A stretch of DNA of 64,000 nucleotides, from contig LS997565.1 of assembly GCA_000469685.2 (NCBI GenBank), positions 1,002,001 to 1,066,000 on the forward strand, in the 5' to 3' direction. Every line of letters starts with the position of its first letter. Position 1 is the first letter of the stretch. The position numbers and the translations under genes are program-made. The notes beneath the pieces were generated by a model. That model was not told the DNA's origin. It was given only the letters and a program-made list of their open reading frames with translations, and did no database searches. This document shows positions 1 to 10,538 of this stretch, in pieces. The stretch is from Haemonchus contortus. Taxonomy: Eukaryota > Nematoda > Chromadorea > Rhabditida > Trichostrongylidae.

Positions 1-69
1 AATGATAAGAGGGATTGAAAGTAGACTTGAATAAAGCGCTGTTTGCATACTTAGTTTAATTGATTCAAG

Positions 70-1347
70 GCTCAAGATTTCGCTTCACTATTGGGCCCAC
101 TCTTGGGAGGTGCTGGTGGTGGTGGAGGAGGCCCAGGCGGAGGAATAGGGGTAAGAAGTGGACGAAAATCTATTCTAGACATTTGATTGTCTGTTCATTC
201 TTGTGTTTCAGAGCATCTTAGCTGGTTTGGGCGGTGGCGGCGGCGGCAAAGGACCCGATCTTTCCAGCTTATTTCAATTAGGTGCCGGACTATTAAACGT
301 AAGTAGCAGTTTATTTTGCAGTGATAGTGAGCATTTACAGTGCCCTTATCAAAGCCTCTCTGCAAGTTTTTTTTTTCGTACACGCCAAGGTGATCCATTT
401 GACCATCTCTGCAGTTTCACCTAAGCTGCGATCAAATTGACTTGAGTTTTGCGTGGGCTCAAAAGGCAAGGGTGGTTAGCAGAAGAACGCTCTGATGTTA
501 AGAGATAGAGAGATGTGCACGTACGAGTATGCTCATATATTCCTGCGGACAGCTTTTTTTTGGATAGTTCTCCTGCGAACAGACGTTGTTACCCATAGTT
601 ACAGACTAGGGCTAACTATATGAAATTCAGTTGATAGAGAACTTTTTGTTCGTCCTGGTTCATCATTTTGAGGCCAGAAATTATAAGAGTGGTAACTCTT
701 AGTTGTTGTATGAGGGTTATCGGAAATAGGGTTGCAAAAGTCGTTCAAGAGGGCAAAGCGCTCAGAGACATCTTCAGGTGTTTTTTTAATTTGCCTGTAA
801 TCTATTGGAAAAAAGGAGGAGGCGTCTTCGAGCTTTGTCGTGCCCACAAAGATCTTGAAAAGGTCAAATAAGGAATCGATAACCGATAATCGATAACGAA
901 AAGGGTTTTGACTGTACACTCATTGCTCCGAACTCCTGTCCAAAATCACTACTCCTCTAAGGGTCTTCAAATGGCAAAAAGTACCAAATAGATTTTTGAC
1001 TCTTCAAGGTTACCTAGTCTTTATGATGTTCTGGTGTGAGAAAAAATTATGGAACTTGATCTGAATAATGTTATAAAAGACTGGTGAAATCTAGAACTCA
1101 AACCCTCCCATTTTTCTTACTCCTTGGTCTAATAGTAAATAGTCTTAAACAACCACTTTGTTTAAAAAATGTGTTATAGAGGAACGGTGGAGGTGCGAAT
1201 CCAGCGCCTGTGCCTGCACCAGTGCCTGCACCAGGACCAGCTCCTGGACCTGTCATTGGTGGCCCAACCAATATCGCTGTTCCGGACTACTCCGACTACA
1301 ATGAAGAGAATGTGAGCGAAAAAAAGAAGGACGAAAAAGCGAAGTAG
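70..1347 (+). CDS. Gly/Pro-rich protein, 3' end of gene
   Basis: Three exons join in phase 0: 70-150, 212-298 and 1180-1347, ending in TAG at 1345-1347. The first begins AQDFASLLGPLLGG and runs into a poly-Gly stretch. The second reads SILAGLGGGGGGKGPDLSS. The third carries PAPVPAPVPAPGPAPGP, then an acidic and tyrosine-rich part (VPDYSDYNEEN), and ends in a Lys-rich tail (EKKKDEKAK). Donors are GTAAGA (151) and GTAAGT (299); acceptors are TTCAAG (69), TTTCAG (211) and TTATAG (1179). The start lies outside the window or in an unseen exon. No domain family is recognised. The low-complexity composition would suit a small secreted or structural nematode protein, but that is a guess. The 881-bp second intron shows no exon. 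Confidence 0.7.
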
Positions 1348-2492
1348 AAGTGTTACGTCACGTTAATTTATTCGGATCGGCAATAGTTGTCGTTTTGGTG
1401 GTAATAAACCCTGATACATTCACTTCTCGGATGTCGATATTGTGTTTGGATTGATCGCGACGTAACACTTTTGCTTCCTCTCACAACATCAACTTAGTTT
1501 TTAACAACTAGGCGAGATCACTAATGCTTTCAACATAGAAGGCAGTAGACGCCGTAGCTCTGGAAATTGGTTCTTAACTACTGCATATTTTTTTCAACCT
1601 ACTCCGCTCGTATTTCTCCTCAAATCTATTGCAATTGAAACTTGAGTGAATGTGAGGATATTATGGGAGAATGTGACCTGTGCGCTGCTTGCAACTTTTG
1701 CTGAAATGTAACATGGTCAGTTTGAAAACTGGGTGGTTTTCTTTGAGCATGCTGATGTGCAACGGCTTTACCTTGTGCCACTAACTTGTATTAATTCTCA
1801 ATCGCGTAGAATAATGTTCATTGGAAAGGGAAATTTAGATTGAGAAGAACGGGAGTGCTATATCATGGCTTGCTTTCGCAAAGTGACCGTAGGTTTTCTT
1901 CGTGATGGTCCGAATTTCCAACATAGTTGTCCTTTGTACATGACGGTGTTTCTACGACGCTGTTGCAACCCGTATAGTTTTGAGTATGACATGCTAGGGA
2001 TTGGGCCCTTTCTACACCCTGTAAGGGTCGTTTTTCGACTTAACAGCACCTCAAATGGCCTAGATGGAGGCCACAGGTTCGAACTACACGGGAATATTGA
2101 AGCCTTTTTTTGGACTTCCCCTCTACGACGATCACCCTTCCGGATATGAGACAAATCGAGCTGTGTGGATCTGCTAGCAAGGCTAACCGTTGAAGAAATA
2201 CGGAATGGCTGGATTTTCTGCACTCTTCCTGAAGTCTTTATGACAATGACTAGAAGACAGAAAACTGAAAAGCAAGAGTGGCAGTGAACGATTCTGTCGC
2301 AGACAAGTAAGTATGGGGATAGAAAATCTTGATCACTGATTGCTGGCGTTATGATTCCAAACAAACACATCGAGGATGACGACAAAGAAGATAATTATCG
2401 TCGCTTGAGCCGCTTAATTCGCTGATTCTAACCCGAAGCTCTAGATGAGCGTGGACCCATTATGGACATATGAATGCTATGAGCGCACTTTT
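1348..2492. other. No supported gene
   Basis: This stretch follows the Gly/Pro-rich gene. A 175-codon open frame lies on the minus strand at 1858-2385, but it has no recognisable motif and no convincing splice context. I see no repeat with a clear boundary. Confidence 0.4.
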
Positions 2493-3139
2493 TTACCATC
2501 TCAATGATGATCGCCATTGCCGAACGGAGTGCTGCGACTGTGATGATGGCGAGAATGACCAGATCTTATTGGACATCAATGAACCAATCGCTCGTCTACT
2601 TTGGAAACATTCGGACAATACAGCTCGTTCATCCAGCTGCTTCTTGTATTCCATCGCTATACAGCTCTGTCTAGCCTGTAGGAAATGGGGCAGATAAAAT
2701 TGTCCAAAGCAAGGATTCCCGACGATTTGATTGTGTTTATGTGATCGACCGTAATACACAAAGCTTGCTAAGTGGGTGACGAAGTGTTCTCAGTTCAAAC
2801 GTAGGGAAGAAGATGTCTGGGAGTTGCTAACGGAGCATTTCGATCAAGAGGGGCAGGCTGCGTCAACTACTCTTTGATTCGCCTGCTATCGCACAGCATA
2901 AGAATCTTACCTGAACGTGGAATAGCGTAGTTTTGGTATCACGCTTTCCACCAACCAGTGTGGATTTGTCACCTATAGTGAGACCATTGATGCAGAACGC
3001 GACGTCTCCACTGAAAAACGTGTTTCCAAAACAAAAAGTTACTTCTTGGACTTTGGAAAGGTACCGTAATTCTGGGTATTCCAAATCAGCCGCTCGTCCT
3101 GAAAGATCCAGTAGAATGTACGAGTTTTGTAGGATGGCA
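2493..3139 (-). CDS. Possible two-exon gene fragment, unknown product
   Basis: On the minus strand, 3139-2911 is open for 76 codons and ends at CAG|GTAAGA. It joins in phase 0 to 2675-2493 behind TTTCCTACAG, ending in TAA. Readable pieces include LRYLSKVQEVTFCFGN, DVAFCINGLTIGDKS and AMEYKKQLDERAVLSECF. No family is recognised. The plus strand of the same DNA is also open, with exon-like borders at 2931-3060 that match the phase of the next gene downstream, so only one strand is likely to be real. Treat this as a candidate. It could equally be decayed repeat, or the plus-strand reading could be the gene. Confidence 0.3.
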
Positions 3140-3174
3140 CTGTCAAGATCCGCTCAACATAAATAACATTACAG

Positions 3175-6059
3175 ATAGTTGGGCCATCTCGAGCTAAGGT
3201 CAGACGTCAACAAAAAGAACAGCGGCGAAAAGCCAAGCTGCAAAAAGAGGTAGTGCACGTCGCTGATTTTCGCCAAATGCTTATTCTGTATGCTTGTGGC
3301 TTCAACATAGATAATAGTGTAGGTTTTCTAGTTAGCGTGCTTTAGCGTCGTCAGCGGCAACGTCGTCAACGGCGGCGGCAGCAAAAGGTTCAAGGTCGTC
3401 GATGGCAAATGGTAGTTTTACGTTCAATTTGCAAACCTCCCCCTTCAATGGTATCCTCATCTTGATATCTGGAGCACATCACCCAATAAAACACGGAGGA
3501 GGATCACGTCGTTGCACAGCACCTCACTTCCACTCGCTTATGCACTTGCTTATAGGATCAACGAGTGGCTGCTCCGGCTTTTGTTTCTTTCCCACGCACT
3601 AGTTCCCTACCTGATCGTGCCATTGGAAGAAAGTTCTCGGTGAAAGTTCATCTAGAACGTAAATTCTTTGAAAACCTGCAAGTTGAAAGCGTCGGTCGCC
3701 GTTGCTAACGCACTAATTTGAGAGGGCCTTCGATAATGGGCTTTAGAAAAGATTTCTAACCAGAAGGATCACAGAAACACCTATTCCTATTCTTACTGAC
3801 TTACTACTGTTGACTGCATTGTTCATTTGCTTATCTCTTGCAACCTTCGAAGAGCAAAAGACATGTTCCACTAACTATTCCTTCTGTTATTTGCGCTTAT
3901 ACCAGTTCTGAACTGTAACGCTATCGCTTGTCGAAGACTCATAGATCCCTAAGGTGATGTAAGTGACGAAATTCAGGCGTCAGGACGAACTCAAATGTAA
4001 CGAACTAAACGACTAAACGCTTATGTTGACATATACATAGTATGTCTGGATGGATGTCTGGATTTATCTGGATGTGATATCTGTTCCCTGTGTACCACTT
4101 TGACTTTCGTACTGGGTGATATTAAGTGTTTTGAGGGCGCTCAAACCTAGTCTGGTGGTCTTGACCTCATTGTCCTGGATACTTACAACAATTTCCTCTT
4201 GTAAAGTGCAAATTGTGTTAATTTCAAGTTTGGAATTTTTCGATTTCCGATCTCCTTTTACCACCTAGAGTTGCTGTCGTATTCCCTTAGTATTACTTTC
4301 GGGTTTTTCAAGAGACGGAACTTCTACGTCTCATTGGACCAAGCAACACCAGGGGGCTGCAGAGTTGGCGCTCTATCCTCCTTTGCACTTTCACCTTACA
4401 CCTTTGCCGATTTTTTTGAATCTTCATCTGCTTCCAAATATAGTGAACTCATGGTTTTGTTTGACTGCCACAATTCCACACTCTCAACCACATTTTAGAA
4501 TCTTACGAGGAAATAGGGAGATAATTCTAATTTATTTTAGCGTCCACAACGCGTTACTGACACACCAGGAGCGCTTTCACCACCGAATAGCTTAACATGG
4601 ATAAAAAGTGCCTCAACGATGAAGCGGAACGATTTTGATGACTATGACATGATCGGAATGACAAGACCGGCACCCCGATCAGTGCCACCACCACCACCGC
4701 CGCAACAATTCATTCCGGTTGGACGTGGGTGATTGCAAGCCGAACTTCCGGAACTGTTTGATCTATTCGTTGATGTAGTATTGGAGTATACCTCTCATTA
4801 TGTTAAGATTCTCAATATCTGTAAATAAGAAAAGTAATAAAAATTGAAAATGACAAAAGTTAAAATCTTGTTTGTTTAGGAAGCCCACAACGAGCAATTA
4901 ATCCTCTATACCACAATCCAAATGCACGCACGTTCGTGAATCACCAACCCACACTGCCACCTATGAGGTGAGGTACTTCTAGGAAACATATCATAGGATA
5001 TAGTAAGCATTTCATGAGTGTTTGGAGTTTTGAATTTCGCTTGATGGGATTCACTGCTCCGAGAAACACGCTTAGAGGCACAGTTCGCGTTAAATTTGAG
5101 GTACCCGATTTAATTCAAAGAGCGGAAGCATAAATTGGAAACGGTTCATCGGTAGTGAAGGAAGCGCGAAAATTCGCCGACTTCGAAAAAAATATGGCTC
5201 GTTAACATTAGGGAAAATAGACGTTGGACGAGATTGCCATGACGGAAATAACATTGAAGGGGTATTCGGACGAGATTTCAGTTGTTGCAACTTCGCAAGC
5301 AGCTGACTACGTCGAGCTAGAACTGTACAGAATTCCCTTTCACTGTCGCTATAGGTCATGGCAAAGGTTTTGAACTTCTTACATGGGTTCCCTTGTGATC
5401 AGTGCAGCCTCTAAAATCCCGGTGAAACTCGTCAAAAGATCCAAATAGTGCAATCTTTGAGCCTTTACAGCTCCCTGACTAGGCCCTTTTCCGACCTAAT
5501 AGCGCCCAAAAACCATTTTTATCGTGAACTGTGCCTTTAACTCAACTAACTATAACGATAACTTCAGTCAAGATAAACTTAAGATTAAAGAAGACCCATT
5601 TCGCGTAAAAAAGCTGATGAGCAGCTTCTTGTCAAAAACCTGATGTCATAGCATGTATCAGAAGCCTGCGAGCACTTTCTGGGATTTCTACACAACCGTG
5701 GTTCTTTTGCGCTCACTCAGAGTGAACCCTTGTCAGCCGCGCAGCTACGAGACTGGAATCCATTATGGACTTTTCACGCATGAAATTGAACTTTACTTGT
5801 GTAATCAAAAACAGTCCCTCAGTTTCGACGGCACTCGTTCACTGTAACTAAACATCCTCTACTGCGCGAAATGCATCTGAAGTGGCCGATTCCTTACTTG
5901 CGAGCAGGGAACTTCGTAGCTCAGGAACCTATGAAGTAGACTGACTAGTATTTTGCACCTGCCCCGGCTGATTCCTTCAGAGTGAACTGTCTCTTTTCTT
6001 ACACTGGCTCCAACAATCCTACTATATATAACGCGCTAAGTGTGTCTGTTGGTTTGTCT

Positions 6060-6092
<33 letters not shown>

Positions 6093-9000
6093 GTTGTGTG
6101 TTTGACCGGAAATTCATAACTCCGGTCCCCGTCGACCTAGAGAGTTCAAATTTGGTAGGTGTAAGGGGGCCAGGATGGGAACACTAATGGCGGGTGGTGG
6201 GGCCGGACTCCGCCCACAGGGGGCGGGGTTTGTGCAAAATAAATGTTTGAGCAGAAAGTCATAACTTCTGTCCCCGTCGACCTAGAGAGTTCAAATTTGG
6301 TAGGTGTAAGGGGGCCAGGATGGGAACACTAATGGCGGGTGGTGGGGCCGGACTCCGCCCACAGGGGGCGGGGTTTGTGCAAAATAAATGTTTGAGCAGA
6401 AAGTCATAACTTCTGTCCCCGTCGACCTAGAGAGTTCAAATTTGGTAGGTGTAAGGGGGCCAGGATGGGAACACTAATGGCGGGTGGTGGGGCCGGACTC
6501 CGCCTACAGGGGGCGGGGTTTGTGTGAAAAACTTAAACTTGGACCTAGAGCGTTCAAATTTGGTAGGAATACAGGCGGCAGGGTGGAAACACTTATGGTG
6601 GGTGGCAGGACCGGACTCCGCCCACAAGGGGCGGGGTTTGTGTGAAAAACTTAAACTTGGACCTAGAGCGTTCAAATTTGGTAGGAATACAGGCGGCAGG
6701 GTGGAAACACTTATGGTGGGTGGCGGGACCGGACTCCGCCCACAAGGGGCGGGGTTTGTGTGAAAACTTAAACTTGGACCTAGAGCGTTCAAATTTGGTA
6801 GGAATACAGGCGGCAGGGCGGAAACACTTATGGTGGGTGGCAGGACCGGACTCCGCCCACAAGGGGCGGGGTTTGTGGGAAAACTTAAACTTGGACCTAG
6901 AGCGTTCAAATTTGGTAGGAATACAGGCGGCAGGGCGGAAACACTTATGGTGGGTGGCAGGACCGGACTCCGCCCACAAGGGGCGGGGTTTGTGGGAAAA
7001 CTTAATCTTGGACCTAGAGCGTTCAAATTTGGTAGGAATACAGGCGGCAGGATTGAAACACTTATGATGGGTGGCAGGACCGGACTCTGCGCACAATGGG
7101 GGGGGGGGGTTGAGCGGAAAATCATAACTCCTCAAGGGTGCAGGGCTTATAGAGATATGTCAAAATGGACCTAGAGCGGTCAAACTTAGTAGGAATACAG
7201 GAGGCAGGATAGGAACACTGATGATAGGTTGCAAGACCAAACTCCGCCCCAAAGGACTGGGCGTGAATAAATACTGTTAGTTCGGACCCAGACCGTTGAA
7301 GCTTGAAGGCACAAGGAGTTGGCTGGGAACATTGATGGTAGCTAACATAGTAAACTCAGCCGCGATGAAGTGTCTGAATACTTTTTTCTCTAAATAATCG
7401 CCTTTGTGATATAATGCGATGTTCTATTCGGACACAGTGAAGATGGCTTACAGAAGAAATCGCTCACAATTTGAAGCTAATACTGAGGGTGTACAGCTTT
7501 CAAAGAAAAAGCAGAATCCGAAGTGTTATTTGCGCATCATGGTGAGCGCCCGGCGTAGCCGGGCGAATCCATTAGAAGGAGGGAAGCCCGGCGTTAGCTG
7601 GGCGGCCCGACTGGTCTTTCAATACAGCGAGTCTCTCATAGGATCACGTTTTGTGCCGGGCTACTAGACCGTGGGTTGCTACCACGTTGATTCCCTATAT
7701 CCCTCCTGTCAACCGCTTCTGTGCTTCCGTCTTTTCTCTCTAAACTCTTCGGTAATGAAATTTAAAGCGTGTTCATGCTCGAATCTCCGATGTACAGATA
7801 GGCGTATCCCAACTTTAACCTTATAACACTGGCATTGCTCAAAAAGAATTCGATCTTCCTGCGTTTTGGGTGCTCGCTTAGAGCTCGTAGAAATATTGTT
7901 GTTCATCCATTGCGTCTATCCTGACGTCCCCGATGTGATTGCTGATTTTAATCACAGCAAATACTCAATAGCTACCGCTATGGGCGTGCCTCTCGTTTGG
8001 AGTCTTCCTCACAACCTTGACTAACTTGCGTTTTGGGGGTTTCCGCTAATTGCATGGCATCGGCCTCCAGTCGTTCATTTCGTTCAGGTGGCCTCAATTA
8101 AAATTTCGAAGAATTCTGATGACGTAGTCACATGTGGAAGAGGCGAAGATCTCTCGGCACTTGATCAGCAAGCAGCAGCTGAACATTCGGCGCAATTGCC
8201 ATATTCTATATAGTATGGGAATGAATCCAATCGAAAAGAAATAAGTATAGTAGTTGCAACTTGACATTAGCACTGCACTGAAAGAGCATTATGGTTGGAT
8301 GCAATCATGAACCTGCTTTCACAGTGCTCGTGTCGCAGGAACCACGATTTCCTCAAGCTTGTCAGTGGCCGGGTATAACTGCAGTCACCACAGATGTAAA
8401 TTTGCCTTTGCTCGAATGATACAACAGCGTTTTGGAAGATTTCTCATGTTTGAAAATCACTAGCTCAAAATGAACTGATTTTAGAGAAGTACCTAGAGCA
8501 CCAACACCCGCCCCACAGTATTGGAATTGGGCTCCTCCAACAGTGGCTCCAACACCAGCCCCTCTCCAACCACTCGAAATCACACGACTCAATCCACAGC
8601 TACTGGCCCATAATACGGCTAGGGTAAGACAGTCTGCTTTTTCAAGACTAACCAAAGGTGCGATATCATTTTCAGCTTGTGAAGTAAACTAATACACGAA
8701 ATCGAAGTCGAAAGACAGGAAATGTAGGACAGAAATCGGAATGTTTGAATCACCAGCATGGAGCGCTACCAATGCTCCATGTTGGTGATGCACCCACTTC
8801 GAATCTGTCCACAAATTCACCTGATTTGTTCGGAACTGATTTGTTCCGTTGGTTTCCTTCTTGGTTCTGGTTTTTGGTTTGTCTGACTTATTATGTTTTT
8901 CATATCTCACATGATTATTACAATTCCGTCAATAAATTGTAATGGTAATGTGCTGGAGCACCCCACAATATACTGTAGGAGTAAGCAGAATACATTGCAG

Positions 9001-9201
9001 ATGATTCGTGAGATCACGACATTTTCGGACGTCCATCACGGTGCCAACGAAGACTACGGTGCTGTTCAAACACTCATGGAAGCATTTTTCCAGTCCCTCG
9101 CTGATCAACAACCAGGAAATGCAGCCCAGGTATGATCAGCAATGCTTTGATGTCTGCTCAACTCATGTTTTTCTTTTCAGTTCAATCTTTACAGGACATA
9201 G
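3175..9201 (+). CDS. Arg/Gln- then Pro-rich protein of unknown function (3' part)
   Basis: Seven exons keep one frame: 3175-3249, 3346-3411, 4541-4724, 4880-4967, 8485-8623, 9001-9129 and 9181-9201, with TAG at 9199-9201. The first two are strongly basic (KVRRQQKEQRRKAKLQKE, then RRQRQRRQRRRQQKVQ). The middle exons are Pro-rich (PRSVPPPPPPQQFIPVG; PTPAPQYWNWAPPTVAP). The C-terminus is not low-complexity (ANEDYGAVQTLMEAFFQSL) and ends FNLYRT. The 4724 donor (GTGGGT) was chosen because the later GGTGAT site gives a stop in the next exon. Upstream exons, including the start, are missing; 2931-3060 would fit by phase. The basic stretch could be a juxtamembrane or nucleic-acid-binding segment. No domain is recognised. 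The 3.5-kb intron 4968-8484 holds a MITE and the tandem-repeat array. Confidence 0.55.
5076..5536. repeat. TTAA-flanked MITE, copy 1
   Basis: Terminal inverted repeats are AGGCACAGTTCGCGTTAAA at the left and TTTTTATCGTGAACTGTGCCT at the right. Flanks are TTAG (left) and TTAA (right), one base short of a perfect duplication. It lies in an intron and has no coding capacity of its own. The open frame inside it on the minus strand (5090-5359) is meaningless. Confidence 0.75.
6068..6091. repeat. (TG)n microsatellite
   Basis: An uninterrupted TG run inside a wider TG-rich stretch that leads straight into the tandem-repeat array. Confidence 0.9.
6100..7280. repeat. Tandem-repeat array, 145-bp then 117-bp units
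   Basis: The anchor GACCTAGAG(A/C)GTTCAAATTTGG recurs at 6133, 6278 and 6423 (spacing 145), then at 6542, 6660, 6777, 6894 and 7011 (spacing 117-118), and decays near 7166. The long unit carries an extra segment (GTTTGAGCAGAAAGTCATAA). Each unit contains CCGCCC-ACAAG-GGGCGG or a variant, a perfect short hairpin, followed by GGGGTTTGTG, so the plus strand is rich in G runs. Because 117 is a multiple of three, long open frames appear on both strands; they are a by-product of the period. Confidence 0.92.
7548..7612. repeat. Small GC hairpin repeat
   Basis: GCCCGGCGTAGCCGGGC is a perfect 7-bp stem with a 3-base loop. A diverged second copy (GCCCGGCGTTAGCTGGGC) follows about 40 bases on. It looks like a fragment of a dispersed repeat. 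No function can be assigned. Confidence 0.5.
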
Positions 9202-10007
9202 TTACGCTGAGGTCCAACTTGTACATATACATTTTGATTAAGAATTCTTTCACCCACAAAAATAATGAGTGACCAAGACCTTGTTTATGGGAGACTTTTC
9301 TGTCCGCCTCCCAAAAACTCTCCGTCATTCGAGCACAAGCTTTTGTATGAACCGACATGCAAAAAGGATATTAACTGCTTGAATACTTCATGGACACCTC
9401 TCATTCGCTCTCCTCTGAGGGAGCACAAAGAAGAGGTGCCGGGACGTGATCAAGGAGGACCTCGCCGAAACTGAAGTAACGGCAGAAGATTCTATGATAG
9501 AAGGAATTGGAGTAAATAGAAGATGCTAAGATCAGTAAACAGTAAAACGGTGCGAAATAAACACTTTGGAAAGTAAGAATGAGCAGTCGAAACAGGAGTC
9601 ATTCTCGAACCCAGCTGCGCTTCTGGACGAGTGGCAGTGACTTTTGTCCCCTGAAAAGTGAAATCTATGGAAAGATCCTACAATTACGAGAACTCCTTTT
9701 TAGGCGAGGGGAGGTTCTTTCAGAATTTTTAGTAGGGAAGTAAGGCTAGCTAGATGGAGAACTGGAATTCATCGTTGCTCAACATAGGAGTTCGCCAAAT
9801 TCGCTTGTGATTTTTGTTGAAAATTTAATTTAGAATGCAGCTGTCTATGTGGAAATTAGCAAAAAAAAAAAACTCCATTACCAGAAAAGATTCTGATTTT
9901 GACATATTATCCTCATAATTAATCCGGTGAACTTAATGCTACTGGACAATCACAACTCCTTCTCGATACAGTTCCTTGTTCGAGAGGCTAGAGAACTCTA
10001 ATTTTAA
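9202..10007. other. Intergenic; astacin first exon not found
   Basis: The signal-peptide exon of the following astacin gene should lie here, but no hydrophobic start exon with a phase-0 donor could be identified. A 69-codon frame from 9265 has no recognisable domain. A poly-A run lies near 9860. Confidence 0.4.
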
Positions 10008-10471
10008 AGGCACCGTTTACGATAAATTTAGGGTACCCTTTTTTGACGGGGATTCATAGAACTACTCTAGAATAAAGCGACAACAACGAAAAAAGCGCAA
10101 AAAAACGATGAACAAAAAGAAATAGAAAGAGTCAAAAAAGAGCTGGAAAGGGGGGTTGGACGAGTTTCACATTGGAAGAACGGCGGTTAAGGGAGTGTTC
10201 GGGCCAGTGCAGTTAGGCGACGCAATGTCTGCAATAGCAGAGAACACACCCAAGCAGACAACTTCGCCCAATGCGAAAGTGATGAACGGCAATTAGATTT
10301 CGTAGTCAGCCTAGCGAGGGGCGGAGGCATCCCGTCCCCCAATGTTCCTGCCCTTATTGTGCCCTATCCAGACCGTTTCCGACCTTATTCCTGCACAAAT
10401 GGTATCAGAGGGGGCGTCGAATTCAAACCATGTGCAGATCTCCGAAACCATTTTTTCCGTGTACAGTGCCT
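10008..10471. repeat. TTAA-flanked MITE, copy 2
   Basis: The element is 464 bp, flanked by TTAA at 10004-10007 and 10472-10475. Ends are AGGCACCGTTTACGATAAA and, inverted, GTGTACAGTGCCT. Its interior matches copy 3 (13599-14115) in opposite orientation, including a shared CTGGAAAGGGGG-type block and a GTTAGGCGACGCAATGTCTG block. It ends 67 bases before the first recognised astacin exon. Confidence 0.88.
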
Positions 10472-10538
10472 TTAAGATCAATTTTATTTTTGTTGGCAAA
10501 CTTTGTCGTATCTTTGTTTTGAAATATTAGAGTTTCAG

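Noticed and set aside
1858..2385. Minus-strand frame of 175 codons
   Set aside because: No recognisable domain, biased composition without hydrophobic core pattern, and an unrelated plus-strand frame is open over the same bases.
6436..7125. Long minus-strand frame of 229 codons with a repeated Pro-rich unit
   Set aside because: It is produced by the 117-bp tandem period. Equivalent frames exist on the other strand and in another frame, and no splice or start context supports it.
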